A stretch of 64,000 nucleotides of DNA from Rubellimicrobium aerolatum (GCF_017872975.1 NZ_JAGGJP010000008.1:1-64000); one strand, 5' to 3'. Numbered from the stretch's first letter, positions 28,723-37,512 are shown. The notes: generated from the sequence alone by a model not told the origin. Numbers and translations: made by a program.

Positions 28723-29469
28723 ATGAAGCTCTTGATCGGCACGATCGCGACCGCCTTGGCGGCGGCAGCCCCGGCGCTGGCGCAGGACGCCGGGACCGGC
28801 GCCATGACCTGCGCCGACTTCACGACGCTCGACGCGGCGGGCCGGCAGGGCGCCGTCCGGTCCCTGCAGGAGGCCACCGGCGGCGGCACCGAAGCGCCGG
28901 CCGACGACATGGCCGCCGCGATCCTGGAGAACTGCGCCAGCGAACCGACCCTGCTCGTCTCCGACGCGATGAGGACGTCGATCGGCGTCGGCGTGACCGA
29001 CGGAACGGGGATCGGCGCGACGACCGGCGTGACGGGCACGGGCACGGGCACGGCAGGAGACGCTGGCGCGACCGCCGGAAGCGCGACCGCCGGAGCCACG
29101 ACGGGCGCCGGCACGTCGCCCACGGACCCGACGGACGGCACGCTCGGCACCACCACGGGCCGCACGACGGACGCCGTCACGGGTTCCACGGCGGGGACCA
29201 CGGCGGGCGCCATCACGGGCGGAGCGGCGAACGGCGGCCTCGGCGGCGGGGCGACAGGGGGCGGCCCTGGCGCGACGGCCGAGGACACGGCGAACCGCGC
29301 GCTCGGCACCACCACGGGCGGCACGGCGGATCGTGCCTTGGGCACGACCACCGGCGGCACAGCGGACAGCGCCCTGGGCACCACCGGCGGCACGTCGGGC
29401 GGCGGCGCGGCAGGCGGCGCCACCGGCTCGGGCGGCATCGGCTCGGGCGGCATCGGCTCGGGTGGCTGA
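28723..29469 (+). CDS. Secreted Gly/Thr-repeat protein with HdeA-like N-terminal domain
   Basis: A 248-residue protein in two parts. After a signal peptide (MKLLIGTIATALAAAAPALA) residues about 25-95 contain 'MTCADFTTLDAAGRQGAVRS' and 'ILENCASEPTLLVSDAM'. The two Cys, size and pattern resemble the HdeA/HdeB acid-chaperone-like domain. The remaining 150 residues are a low-complexity Gly/Thr/Ala tract with degenerate repeats ending in RALGTTTGGTAD and GSGGIGSGG. A strong GGGAGGAAACGG precedes the ATG. The tail looks unfolded and may vary in length between strains. The HdeA-like call is from pattern only. Confidence 0.7.
   Translation: MKLLIGTIATALAAAAPALAQDAGTGAMTCADFTTLDAAGRQGAVRSLQEATGGGTEAPADDMAAAILENCASEPTLLVSDAMRTSIGVGVTDGTGIGATTGVTGTGTGTAGDAGATAGSATAGATTGAGTSPTDPTDGTLGTTTGRTTDAVTGSTAGTTAGAITGGAANGGLGGGATGGGPGATAEDTANRALGTTTGGTADRALGTTTGGTADSALGTTGGTSGGGAAGGATGSGGIGSGGIGSGG
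29298..29390 (+). repeat. Coding tandem repeat (RALGTTTGGTAD units)
   Basis: Within the Gly/Thr-rich gene the 12-residue unit (R/S)ALGTTTGGTAD occurs about two and a half times. Third positions have drifted, so the repeat is older than the exact 11-bp repeat after valS. Confidence 0.7.
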
Positions 29470-29488
29470 CGCGACCGCTTCCGCCCGT

Positions 29489-29508
29489 GGGGCGCGCTTT
29501 GGCGCCCC
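29489..29508 (+). terminator. Hairpin after the Gly/Thr-repeat gene
   Basis: GGGGCGC (29489-29495) pairs with GCGCCCC (29502-29508) 20 bases after the stop. No T-run follows, so termination is inferred from position. Confidence 0.4.
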
Positions 29509-30157
29509 GGACCCCGGGAGGTGCGTGCGTCCCCCGCCCCGGCCCACGCGCCATCCGTCCCGTCGTCGGCTGGGGTTCCACCCAACCCCACGCCCGCTCG
29601 GCCGGGCAGGGCCTTGGCAGGGTGAGGTGAAGCCCCACCTCACGCCGTCCCTCCCTGTTCCGCCTGCTCCCCCCGCCGTCGGGTGCGCGTCTCGCGCACC
29701 ATCCCCGCCCAGCCCCTCGTCCCCCGACTCGCCTTCGCGCGCGTGGCACGGCGGGCGGGGGTGTTGCGCGAGCGGGGCGTTGCGCGCCCGTTGCCGTCAG
29801 GCGGCGTTAACGCTTGGCTGGCATTCTCTCCCGCACACACCAGCGGCTCCCCCGCCGCACGGCCCGGCGCTCCCCAGGGGCGGACACGCCGGCCCCGACG
29901 GCAGGGGGCGGAAAGGAGAGACAAGGACGAAGGGACGCCCATCCGCAAGGAGGGGCACGGACACACGCGATGGGCCAGGAGCGGCCAGATACCCGGCCAG
30001 GGAGACCGAGGCGCCCCACGGGCGTTCTCCCTCGATGCCACTGAGACCCAGCCCGCCCAATGGCGGCCGGTGCTCCCGCTCGCGCGCGCCCCTGGTCCCC
30101 GCGAGCCTGGGAGTGAACCCGGAGGCCTCGCGGGGATTTAGTCTGTCCGAGACCCCC

Positions 30158-30216
30158 CCTTCTTCGGCTCCAAGTATCCCGGGGTGAAGCCCCGAAGGGG
30201 CGAGGGGCAGAGCCCC
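30158..30216 (-). repeat. Roseobacter-type 3' repeat, copy B
   Basis: It starts at the metF stop codon and runs downstream of it on the minus strand. It has GGGG-CTCTG-CCCC, then GCCCC-TTC-GGGGC, then ACCCCGGGATACTTGGAGCC and GAAG. The middle stem differs from copies A and C but stays paired. Confidence 0.8.
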
Positions 30217-31077
30217 TCAGGCCACCGCCTGCAGCTTCGCCTTCGGCCCGATCCCCAAGGCCAGGCACACGTCCCGCGTCAGGTTCGGCTTGTTGAGCGT
30301 ATAGAAGTGCAGGTGCTCCACGCCCCCCGCGATCAGCCGGTCGCAGAGCGAGGTCGCCGTCGCCACCGCGAGGAGCTCCGTCGTCCCGTCCCGCGCCGCG
30401 TTCTCGAAGGCATGGGCGGTGGTCTCGGGGATGTGCGTCCCGCAGCGCGCCGCCAGCCGCTGCACGCCCTTCCAGCTCTCGACCGGCAGGATGCCGGGGA
30501 GGATCGGCGCGTCGATCCCGGCCTTCACGCAGGCGTCGCGAAAGCGGAAGAAGGTCTCGGGCTGGAAGAAGAACTGCGTGATGGCCGACGACGCCCCCGC
30601 GTCGATCTTGCGCTTGAGGAACTCCACGTCCGCCGTGATCGACCCCGCCTCGGGGTGCTTCTCCGGGTAGGCGCCCACGCGGATGTTGAACTTGCCGGTC
30701 CGCGCCAGCGCCTCGACCAGCTCCACCGAGGAGGCGAAGCCCTGCGCGTGCGGCCGGAACGCGCCGTGCTCCTTGGGCGGGTCGCCCCGCAGCGCGACGA
30801 TCTCGGTGACGCCGACGGCGGCGTAGCTGTCGGCGATGGCCAGCGTCTCCTCGCGCGTGGCCTCCACGCAGGTCAGGTGCGCCGCGACGGTCAGGCCGTA
30901 ATGCTTGTGGATCGTCGCCACCGCGTCGTGGGTCAGCTCCCGCGTGGTGCCGCCCGCGCCATAGGTCACCGACACGAACTCGGGCGCGAAGGGGCCCAGC
31001 ACGTTGCAGCAATCCCAGAGCCGGAACGACCCTTCGAGGGACTTGGGCGGGAAGAACTCGAAGCTGACGGCGGTCAT
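30217..31077 (-). CDS. metF: Methylenetetrahydrofolate reductase
   Basis: A 286-residue flavoprotein that reduces 5,10-methylene-THF to 5-methyl-THF for methionine synthesis. 'VSFEFFPPKS' at the N-terminus holds the catalytic Glu, and 'VTYGAGGTTR', 'LTCV' and 'ALRGDPP' are folate/FAD contact blocks. It has the usual bacterial length and an alpha/beta-barrel pattern. It diverges from the LysR gene at 31167, with a TGAG-N5-TTCA box in the 89-base gap. Methionine-linked control by MetR is therefore likely. Confidence 0.96.
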   Translation of the reverse strand: MTAVSFEFFPPKSLEGSFRLWDCCNVLGPFAPEFVSVTYGAGGTTRELTHDAVATIHKHYGLTVAAHLTCVEATREETLAIADSYAAVGVTEIVALRGDPPKEHGAFRPHAQGFASSVELVEALARTGKFNIRVGAYPEKHPEAGSITADVEFLKRKIDAGASSAITQFFFQPETFFRFRDACVKAGIDAPILPGILPVESWKGVQRLAARCGTHIPETTAHAFENAARDGTTELLAVATATSLCDRLIAGGVEHLHFYTLNKPNLTRDVCLALGIGPKAKLQAVA

Positions 31078-31125
31078 GGGCGGGCTCCTGCGGCTGACAG
31101 GGTGGTTGTAGGGGTCCTGGTCATG

Positions 31126-31138
31126 TGAGACAAATTCA
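31126..31138. promoter_or_regulatory. Candidate MetR binding site
   Basis: TGAGACAAATTCA fits the MetR-type TGAA-N5-TTCA pattern with one change. It lies 49 bases before metF and 29 bases before the metR start, the right place to act on both promoters. Confidence 0.6.
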
Positions 31139-31166
31139 TAATCCTCACCATCGACATGAGTTCCGT

Positions 31167-32081
31167 TTGCACATCGAGTTCCGCCACCTCCGCACGATCC
31201 AGGCGATCCACGAGGCCGGGAGCCTCGCCGGCGCGGCCGACCTCCTCGGCCTCACGCAGTCGGCGCTGAGCCACCAGATCCGCGGCATCGAGGAGCAGGC
31301 GGGCGTGGAGCTCTTCGTCCGCGCCACCCGTCCCCTGCGCCTGTCCCCCGCCGGCCTCCGCCTCCTCGCGGCGGCGCAGGCGATCCTGCCGCAGGTCGCC
31401 GCCCTGGAGGCCGAGTTCGCCAACCTGGAGGCGGGCCGCGCCGGCCGGATGCACGTCGCCATCGAATGCCACGCCTGCTTCGAGTGGCTGCTCCCGGTGA
31501 TGAACGGGTTCCGCAAGGCCTGGCCCGAGGTGGACATCGACATCCGGCCCGGCCTCGCCTTCGACGCGCTGCCCGCGCTGCGCCGCGAGGAGGTGGACCT
31601 CGTCGTCTCCTCCGACCCGGAGGACCTGCCCGGCGTCACCTTCCACCCGCTCTTCGATTACCAGCCGGTGCTCGTCACCGCCGCCGACCACCCGCTCGCC
31701 GCCAAGCCGGTGGTGGAGGCGGCGGACTTCGCCGGCCAGACGCTCATCGCCTATCCCGTGGACCGCGCCCGGCTCGACGCCTTCACGGAGTTGCTGGCCC
31801 CCGAGGGCGTGGAGCCCGCCGCCCTGCGCCCCGTGGAGCTGACGGCGATGATCCTCCTCCTCGTGGCCTCGGGGCGGGGGATCGCGGTGCTGCCCGACTG
31901 GGTGGTCCGCTCCACCGCCCGCGCCGACATGGACATCGCCACCCGTCCGCTGGAGCGGCGGGGCCGGCCCATCGTGAAGCGCCTCTTCGCCGCCACGCGC
32001 AGCGCCGACGGGACGCGCCCCTACGTCGCCCACCTGATCCGCCTCGCGCGGCAGGAAGCGGTGAAGCTCCAGCGCGGCTGA
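31167..32081 (+). CDS. metR: LysR family regulator, MetR-like
   Basis: A 304-residue regulator with an N-terminal winged helix-turn-helix ('FRHLRTIQAIHEAGSLAGAA', then LTQSALSHQIRGIEEQ) and a LysR effector domain. In 'AIECHACFEWLLPVMNGFRK' the effector domain matches MetR proteins, which sense homocysteine and control met genes. The TTG at 31167 is chosen because relatives begin MHLEFRHLRTI. The ATG at 31125 would place the protein start inside the operator region. Divergence from metF supports the assignment. Confidence 0.88.
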   Translation: MHIEFRHLRTIQAIHEAGSLAGAADLLGLTQSALSHQIRGIEEQAGVELFVRATRPLRLSPAGLRLLAAAQAILPQVAALEAEFANLEAGRAGRMHVAIECHACFEWLLPVMNGFRKAWPEVDIDIRPGLAFDALPALRREEVDLVVSSDPEDLPGVTFHPLFDYQPVLVTAADHPLAAKPVVEAADFAGQTLIAYPVDRARLDAFTELLAPEGVEPAALRPVELTAMILLLVASGRGIAVLPDWVVRSTARADMDIATRPLERRGRPIVKRLFAATRSADGTRPYVAHLIRLARQEAVKLQRG

Positions 32082-32153
32082 CCTCGTGGCTGGCCTTGTG
32101 ACGGGCGCGATCCCCGGTCTATATGCGCGCCTTGACCCCGGAAGGAGCACGGA

Positions 32154-32951
32154 ATGGCCACCAGCGCGAACATGAACGTCATGATCAAGGCCGCGCGCAA
32201 GGCGGGCCGGGGGCTCCTCAAGGACTTCGCCGAGGTCGAGCAGCTCCAGGTCTCGGTGAAGGGTCCGGGCGACTTCGTGTCCCGCGCCGACCGCAATGCC
32301 GAGCAGACGGTCCGCGAGATGCTGATGGAGGCCCGCCCGACCTATGGCTTCCTGGGCGAGGAGGGCGGCGAGCAGAAGGGCGAGGACCCGACCCGCCGCT
32401 GGATCGTGGACCCCCTCGACGGGACCACGAACTATCTCCATGGCCTGCCGCACTGGGCCGTCTCCATCGCGCTCGAGCACAAGGGCCAGATCGTCGCCGG
32501 CGTCGTCCACGATCCCGTCAAGGACGAGACCTTCTGGGCCGAGAAGGGCGAGGGCGCCTGGCTCAACGAGAGCCGCCTGCGCGTCTCGGGCCGCTCGCGG
32601 CTCATCGACTGCATCTTCGCGACCGGCGTGCCCTTCGGCGCCAAGCGGACGCTCCCCGCCACGCTCGCCGACCTCGCGCGGCTGATGCCGGAATGCGCGG
32701 GCGTGCGGCGCTTCGGCTCGGCGGCGCTTGACCTCGCCTATGTCGCGGCGGGGCGCTACGACGGCTACTGGGAGCGGGAGATCCAGCCCTGGGACCTGGC
32801 GGCCGGGTTGCTGATCGTGACCGAGGCGGGCGGCTTCGTCGGCCCGATCCGCGAGGGCCACACGCCCATGGAGCACGGCGATATCGTCGCCGCCAACGCC
32901 AGCGTGTTCGAAAGGTTCGCCGCCCTCGTCCGCGAGCGGCCCCCGGCCTAG
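32154..32951 (+). CDS. suhB: Inositol-1-monophosphatase (SuhB-like)
   Basis: A 265-residue Mg2+-dependent phosphatase. It carries 'FLGEEGG' (residues about 66-72), the signature DPLDGTTNY at 86-94 and 'EIQPWDLAAGLLIVTEAGG' near 215. It is the most canonical of the three IMPase paralogues in the window. The family hydrolyses myo-inositol-1-phosphate; in enterobacteria SuhB also affects rRNA transcription, which is not implied here. GGAAGGAGC precedes the ATG. It converges with the rhomboid gene with a 4-base overlap. Confidence 0.92.
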   Translation: MATSANMNVMIKAARKAGRGLLKDFAEVEQLQVSVKGPGDFVSRADRNAEQTVREMLMEARPTYGFLGEEGGEQKGEDPTRRWIVDPLDGTTNYLHGLPHWAVSIALEHKGQIVAGVVHDPVKDETFWAEKGEGAWLNESRLRVSGRSRLIDCIFATGVPFGAKRTLPATLADLARLMPECAGVRRFGSAALDLAYVAAGRYDGYWEREIQPWDLAAGLLIVTEAGGFVGPIREGHTPMEHGDIVAANASVFERFAALVRERPPA

Positions 32952-33697
32952 CGGCGGCGCCTGACGGTGGGCACGCGCGAGGGCGCAAGAGGCCCGACCA
33001 CGGTCTCTGGATGGGGCGGATGCCCATCCGTCCGCCGCCACCAGCCCGCGCCGCCGCGCCGCGCCCAAGCCGGCACCATCATCACGAAGCCGATCAGGAA
33101 CCCGCCGGCGTGCGCCCAGTAGGCCACGCCCCCGGTCAGCGGGTCCGCGCCCACGCCTCCCACGACCTGCAATCCGAGCCAGAGGATCAGCAGGATCCAG
33201 GCCGGGACCGGGATGATGCGGATGATGATTATGATGAAGATCAGCACGTCCACCCGCGCCTTGGGAAACAGCAGCAGGTAGCCGCCCATCACCGCCGCGA
33301 TCGCCCCCGAGGCGCCGACCGTCGGGATCGGCGACAGCGGCCCCGAGGCCCATTGGCAGAGTCCCGCCCCAATGCCGCCCAGCAGGTAGAAGGCCAGGAA
33401 GCCCAGCCGCCCCAGGGCGTCCTCCAGGTTGTCGCCGAAGATATGGAGGAACAGCATGTTTCCGATCAGGTGCATCCAGCCTCCGTGCAGGAACGTCGAG
33501 GTCACCAGCGTCGGCAGGTCCTGCCCGGCGCTGATCTCGGCCGGGATCATCGCGTAGGCGTTGTAAAGGTAGTAGAGCTGCGCCTCGCTCTGGATCGCAG
33601 CCACCTGCCAGAGATGCACGGCGACGTTGACCAGGATCAGGAGCCAGGTCACGACCGGCGTCGTGGCGGAGGGGTTGTGATCGCGGAAGGGGAACAT
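32948..33697 (-). CDS. Rhomboid family intramembrane serine protease
   Basis: A 249-residue protein with six hydrophobic helices. The catalytic Ser is in 'VGASGAIAAVMG' (GxSG) and the catalytic His in 'AYWAHAGGFLIGF'. 'STFLHGGWMHLIGNMLFL' is the conserved L1-to-helix-2 block with the Asn. It cleaves membrane proteins within or next to the bilayer; the substrate is unknown. The stretch 'LIFIIIIIRIIPVPAWILL' is an unusually Ile-rich helix. The start at 33697 gives a short cytosolic N-terminus, typical of bacterial forms. Confidence 0.92.
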   Translation of the reverse strand: MFPFRDHNPSATTPVVTWLLILVNVAVHLWQVAAIQSEAQLYYLYNAYAMIPAEISAGQDLPTLVTSTFLHGGWMHLIGNMLFLHIFGDNLEDALGRLGFLAFYLLGGIGAGLCQWASGPLSPIPTVGASGAIAAVMGGYLLLFPKARVDVLIFIIIIIRIIPVPAWILLILWLGLQVVGGVGADPLTGGVAYWAHAGGFLIGFVMMVPAWARRGGAGWWRRTDGHPPHPETVVGPLAPSRVPTVRRRR

Positions 33698-33741
33698 GCC
33701 CGGAGGATGGGCCGACCCGCCGCGCGGTCAAGCCGGGCGGC

Positions 33742-34182
33742 TCAGGTCGGATGCGCCTCGGCCTCCTCGGCGGCGCCCGTATCCTCCTCCGTCGCGTCGT
33801 CCATGACGTGCGCCTCGATCTTGTGCCCGTCCGGGTCGCGCAGGAAACAGGCGTAGTAGCCGGGACCGTAGTCCGGCCGCAGCCCCGGCGCCCCCTCCTC
33901 CGTCGCGCCCTGCTCCAGGCCGACGCGCCAGAAGGCGTCCACCTCGCCGCGGCTCCGCGCCAGGAAGGCGAAGTGCATCCCGTTCCCCACGCCCGGCGGG
34001 CCACCGTCGAGCGGGCGACCGATGCCGAACTCGGGGAAGATCCGGCCATAGACCACGGCCCCGTCCTCATCGATCAGCCGCCGCGCGCCGAGCACGGCCA
34101 GCACGGCGTCATAGAAGGCCGACGACCTCCCGAGGTCGGCGACGCCGATCGAGACATGGGACAGGATGCTGGGACTTTCCAT
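33742..34182 (-). CDS. VOC (glyoxalase/bleomycin resistance) family protein
   Basis: A 146-residue protein with the paired beta-alpha-beta-beta-beta fold of the vicinal oxygen chelate family. 'LSHVSIGVADLGRSSAFYDA' opens it, 'MHFAFLA' marks the middle and 'YYACFLRDPDGHKIEAHVMD' gives the terminal metal-ligand region. Activity is unknown, as members are lyases, dioxygenases or resistance proteins. The ATG at 34182 is preferred over 34233, since the VOC fold starts right there. It is divergent from the ceramidase gene. Confidence 0.82.
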   Translation of the reverse strand: MESPSILSHVSIGVADLGRSSAFYDAVLAVLGARRLIDEDGAVVYGRIFPEFGIGRPLDGGPPGVGNGMHFAFLARSRGEVDAFWRVGLEQGATEEGAPGLRPDYGPGYYACFLRDPDGHKIEAHVMDDATEEDTGAAEEAEAHPT

Positions 34183-34249
34183 GCGGACCCTCCTCGGCCA
34201 TGAGGAGCCTAGGCGCGCGGAAAGGTCCGGCAAGCGCCAGGAAAGGCGA

Positions 34250-34903
34250 ATGGAGCAGATCGACGCCTATTGCGAGCGGCTGGGACCGGGCTTCTGGGCC
34301 GAGCCCGTCAACGCCCTGAGCAACGCGGCCTTCCTTCTCGCCGCCGTCCTCGCGCTACGGCGTCGGCCGGACGATCCGCTCTGTCGGGCGCTCGCGGCGG
34401 TCCTGGGCGTCATCGGGGTGGGCAGCTTCCTGTTCCACACCGTCGCGACCCCCTGGGCGGCGGCGGCCGATACGGGTCCGATCCTCGGCTTCATCCTCCT
34501 TTACGTCTTCGCGGCGCATCGCCGGATCTGGGGGCAGGGGGTACGGGCCTCCCTCCTGTTCACCGCCCTCGCGGTCCCCTGGATCGCGCTGCTCACCCCG
34601 GCCTTCCGGGCGCTGCCGGGCTTCGCCGTCTCGGCCTTCTACTGGCCGGTCCCGGCGCTGATCCTCCTGCACGCCGTCCTCCTGCGCCGCCGCGCCCCGG
34701 CGACGGCGCGGGGCTTCCTTGCCGGCGCTGCGATCCTGACCGCCTCGCTCATCGTCCGGTCGCTGGACGGGGCGACCTGCGACACGATCCCGGTGGGGAC
34801 GCATTTCCTGTGGCACATCCTCAACGCCATCATGCTCGGCTGGATGATCGAGGTGCTGGGCCGGCACCGCCCCGCCCTTGCGGGTGGGACGGTCCGGCGC
34901 TAA
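34250..34903 (+). CDS. Ceramidase domain membrane protein
   Basis: A 217-residue integral membrane protein with about seven hydrophobic helices. It matches the alkaline ceramidase / PAQR-like hydrolase family: 'WAEPVNALSNAAFL' near the start, 'GSFLFHTVATPWA' with a metal-ligand His, and 'HFLWHILNAIM' near the end with the second His pair. The eukaryotic enzymes hydrolyse ceramide amide bonds. Bacterial substrates are not established. GGAAAGGCGA precedes ATG 34250, favouring it over the ATG at 34166. Confidence 0.82.
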   Translation: MEQIDAYCERLGPGFWAEPVNALSNAAFLLAAVLALRRRPDDPLCRALAAVLGVIGVGSFLFHTVATPWAAAADTGPILGFILLYVFAAHRRIWGQGVRASLLFTALAVPWIALLTPAFRALPGFAVSAFYWPVPALILLHAVLLRRRAPATARGFLAGAAILTASLIVRSLDGATCDTIPVGTHFLWHILNAIMLGWMIEVLGRHRPALAGGTVRR

Positions 34904-34931
34904 CACCCCGCAAACCCCGAGGGACCCCCTT

Positions 34932-35219
34932 ATGGCCATCGACACCGACACCGCCCGGAAAGTGGCCCGCCTCGCCCGCATCCGCGTCGAGGAGGAGCGC
35001 CTGCCCGCCCTCGCGCGCGAGTTCGACGCGATCCTGGGCTTCATCGAGCAACTGAACGAAGTGGACGTGGAGGGCGTGGAGCCCATGACCTCCGTGACGC
35101 CCATGCGCCTCAAGCGCCGCGCCGACGTCGTGACCGATGGCGACCGGCAGGCCGAGGTGCTGCTCAACGCCCCCGAGGCGCGCGAGGGGTTCTTCGCCGT
35201 TCCCAAGGTGGTCGAATGA
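34932..35219 (+). CDS. gatC: Asp/Glu-tRNA(Asn/Gln) amidotransferase subunit C
   Basis: A 95-residue small subunit of GatCAB, which converts Glu-tRNA(Gln) or Asp-tRNA(Asn) to the amidated form. It starts [20 protein letters not shown] and contains '[22 protein letters not shown]', the helix-plus-linker that wraps GatA. The stop overlaps the gatA ATG (ATGA at 35216-35219), so the subunits are translationally coupled. gatB is not in the window. Confidence 0.95.
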   Translation: MAIDTDTARKVARLARIRVEEERLPALAREFDAILGFIEQLNEVDVEGVEPMTSVTPMRLKRRADVVTDGDRQAEVLLNAPEAREGFFAVPKVVE

Positions 35220-36703
35220 CGGACCTGACCAAGCTGACCCTCGCCCAGGCCCGCGACGGCCTGCGGGCCAAGGACTTCACCGCGCCCGAGCTGACCGAGG
35301 CCTACCTCGCCGCCATCGACGCGGCGGACGCGCTCAACGCCTTCGTCCACAAGACGCCCGAGATCGCGCGGCGGCAGGCCGGATTTGCCCAGACCCGTCT
35401 CGACATGGGCATGTCGCCCGACCTGTGCGGCATCCCGATGGGCATCAAGGACCTGTTCTGCACGACCGGCGTGCCGTCGCAGGCCGCCTCGCGCATCCTC
35501 GACGGCTTCCGCCCGCCCTACGACTCCACCGTGACCGAGCTCCTGCACAAGCAGGGTGCCGTCATGCTCGGCAAGCTCAACATGGACGAGTTCGCCATGG
35601 GGAGCAGCAACGAGACCAGCACCTACGGCAATGCCGTGAACCCCTGGCGTCGGCAGGACGACGCCACGCCCCTGACGCCCGGCGGCTCCTCGGGCGGCTC
35701 GGCGGCGGCCGTGGCGGCGAATCTCTGCGCGGCGGCGACCGGGACGGACACCGGCGGCTCGATCCGCCAGCCGGCGGCCTTCACCGGCATCGTCGGCATC
35801 AAGCCGACCTATGGCCGCGTGAGCCGCTGGGGCATCATCGCCTTCGCCTCCTCGCTCGATCAGGCGGGGCCGATGACCAAGGACGTGCGCGATGCGGCGA
35901 TCCTGCTCCGCGCCATGTCCGGACATGACTCGAAGGATTCAACCTCCGCCGACCTGCCCGTGCCGGACTTCGAGGCGATGCTGACCGGCGACATCCGGGG
36001 CAAGGTCATCGGCATCCCGCGCGAATACCGCATGGACGGGATGCCCGAGGAGATCGAGGCGCTCTGGCACCGCGGGGCCGAGATGCTGCGCGCCGCGGGG
36101 GCCGAGATCCGCGACATCTCGCTGCCGCACACGAAATACGCCCTCCCGGCCTACTACGTCATCGCGCCGGCCGAGGCGTCCTCCAACCTCGCCCGCTACG
36201 ACGGCGTGCGCTTCGGCCGCCGCGCCAGGCTCGCGCAGGGTGACGGCATCACCGAGATGTACGAGAAGACCCGGGCCGAGGGCTTCGGTCCCGAGGTGCA
36301 GCGCCGGATCATGGTCGGGACCTACGTCCTGTCGGCCGGCTTCTACGACGCCTACTACAACCGCGCCCGCCGGGTCCGCGCCCTCATCAAGCGCGACTTC
36401 GACCAGGTGTTCGCGGATGGCATCGACGCGATCCTGACCCCCGCCACCCCCTCGGCCGCCTTCGGCCTGGGCGAGATGGCGAATGCCGATCCGGTGCAGA
36501 TGTATCTCAACGACGTGTTCACCGTGACGGTGAACCTCGCGGGGCTGCCCGGCATCTCGGTCCCGGCAGGGCTCGACGCGCGGGGGCTGCCGCTCGGGCT
36601 GCAACTGATCGGGCGCCCGTGGGAGGAGGGGGACCTCCTCAACGTGGCGCATTCACTGGAACGTGCGGCCGGCTTCGTGGCGAAGCCGGATCGCTGGTGG
36701 TAA
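35216..36703 (+). CDS. gatA: Asp/Glu-tRNA(Asn/Gln) amidotransferase subunit A
   Basis: A 495-residue amidase that releases ammonia from glutamine for transamidation of mischarged tRNA. The Ser-cisSer-Lys triad is clear: Lys78 in 'MGIKDLF', Ser158 in 'TPGGSSGGS' and Ser182 in '[11 protein letters not shown]'. Length is normal. A hairpin overlaps its stop codon. The gene also contains a CATGTCCGGACATG palindrome at 35914-35927, identical in core to the operator-like array at 38921-39032. That is probably chance, but worth noting. Confidence 0.96.
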   Translation: MTDLTKLTLAQARDGLRAKDFTAPELTEAYLAAIDAADALNAFVHKTPEIARRQAGFAQTRLDMGMSPDLCGIPMGIKDLFCTTGVPSQAASRILDGFRPPYDSTVTELLHKQGAVMLGKLNMDEFAMGSSNETSTYGNAVNPWRRQDDATPLTPGGSSGGSAAAVAANLCAAATGTDTGGSIRQPAAFTGIVGIKPTYGRVSRWGIIAFASSLDQAGPMTKDVRDAAILLRAMSGHDSKDSTSADLPVPDFEAMLTGDIRGKVIGIPREYRMDGMPEEIEALWHRGAEMLRAAGAEIRDISLPHTKYALPAYYVIAPAEASSNLARYDGVRFGRRARLAQGDGITEMYEKTRAEGFGPEVQRRIMVGTYVLSAGFYDAYYNRARRVRALIKRDFDQVFADGIDAILTPATPSAAFGLGEMANADPVQMYLNDVFTVTVNLAGLPGISVPAGLDARGLPLGLQLIGRPWEEGDLLNVAHSLERAAGFVAKPDRWW

Positions 36704-36719
36704 GGCCGCTCGCGGCCTT
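36702..36719 (+). terminator. Hairpin overlapping the gatA stop
   Basis: AAGGCCGC and GCGGCCTT form a perfect 8-bp stem with a 2-base loop, starting in the TAA stop. It could be a weak terminator or attenuator before the lipoprotein gene. Confidence 0.4.
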
Positions 36720-36729
36720 GGAGGGACTC

Positions 36730-37512
36730 ATGCGCGCATTCCTGGCACTCGGACCGGCGGCCCTGCTCCTGGCAGCCTGCGCATCGCCCGACCGCTACGC
36801 CGATCCGCAGCGCGAGGCGGCGCTGGCCTCGCCCTCCTCGCTCGGCGGCTTCTCGGCGCCGGCGGCGGCGCAGACCTCGCCCTATGGGCTGGCGACCCCG
36901 CCCGGCGGCATCCCTTCGGCGAGCCTTGCCGCCGCCGGCATCGGCGCGGCCCCGGTGACCTCCGCGCCCCTGGGGGGGGTGGCGACTGGCAGCCTCGTCT
37001 CGGTGGCGTCCAGCGGCGTGGCAGGCGACGTCAACGTCCTGCGCTCCTCGGGCGTCGAGGCCTCGCCGAGCAATGCCGCGCCGACCCTGATGGGGGCCGT
37101 TCCGACGAGTTCGACCGGCATCTCGGACGAGCAGGATTTCGAGGCCGTCGCCTCGCGCGAGACCATCCAATCCGATGCCGCGCGACGCGCCCAGCAGGCC
37201 GCGCAGTATCAGGTGATCCAGCCGATGGCGCTTCCCGAGCATCCGGCCGACACAGGCCCGAACATCGTGGAATACGCGCTGAACGCGCCGAACGCCAAGG
37301 GGCAGCCCTGGTATTCGCGGTTCGTGCTGACGGCGCGCGAGGGGCGGATGCTGCGGAACTGCGGCGACTACCGGACGCCGGACGAGGCGCAGCGCGACTT
37401 CCTGCGGCGCGGCGGGCCGGAGCGGGACGCGCGCGGGCTCGATCCCGACGGGGACGGCTTCGCCTGCGCCTGGGACCCCGCGCCCTTCCGCGCGGCGGTC
37501 GGCCGGACCTGA
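36730..37512 (+). CDS. Putative lipoprotein with C-terminal excalibur-like motif
   Basis: A 260-residue secreted protein. The signal sequence ends in the lipobox LLLAAC (Cys near residue 17), so it is probably a lipoprotein. Residues 20-140 are Ala/Ser/Gly-rich and poorly ordered. The C-terminal 90 residues contain 'NIVEYALN', 'RNCGDYRTPDEAQRDFLRRG' and the calcium-binding-like 'LDPDGDGFACAWDP', resembling an excalibur domain. I know no function for the family. It is the first of a pair with the amidase gene, whose start overlaps its stop codon, so a cell-envelope role is inferred. Confidence 0.75.
   Translation: MRAFLALGPAALLLAACASPDRYADPQREAALASPSSLGGFSAPAAAQTSPYGLATPPGGIPSASLAAAGIGAAPVTSAPLGGVATGSLVSVASSGVAGDVNVLRSSGVEASPSNAAPTLMGAVPTSSTGISDEQDFEAVASRETIQSDAARRAQQAAQYQVIQPMALPEHPADTGPNIVEYALNAPNAKGQPWYSRFVLTAREGRMLRNCGDYRTPDEAQRDFLRRGGPERDARGLDPDGDGFACAWDPAPFRAAVGRT

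Larger units (their letters stand above)
29470..30216. other. 747-bp gene-free stretch
   Basis: Between the Gly/Thr-repeat gene and the end of metF I see no gene with a recognisable product on either strand. It holds the hairpin at 29489-29508 at one end and repeat copy B at the other. Short open frames here are rich in Pro/Arg and look like chance frames in GC-rich DNA. Confidence 0.55.

Noticed and set aside
25444-29643. 1399-codon minus-strand frame opposite valS
   Set aside because: It has Gly/Ala/Val-rich shadow composition with no motif, and it is fully covered by valS on the other strand.
35914-35927. CATGTCCGGACATG palindrome inside gatA as part of the operator array
   Set aside because: It is a single copy, 3 kb away and inside codons reading MSGHD, so chance is enough. 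It is worth counting genome-wide only.
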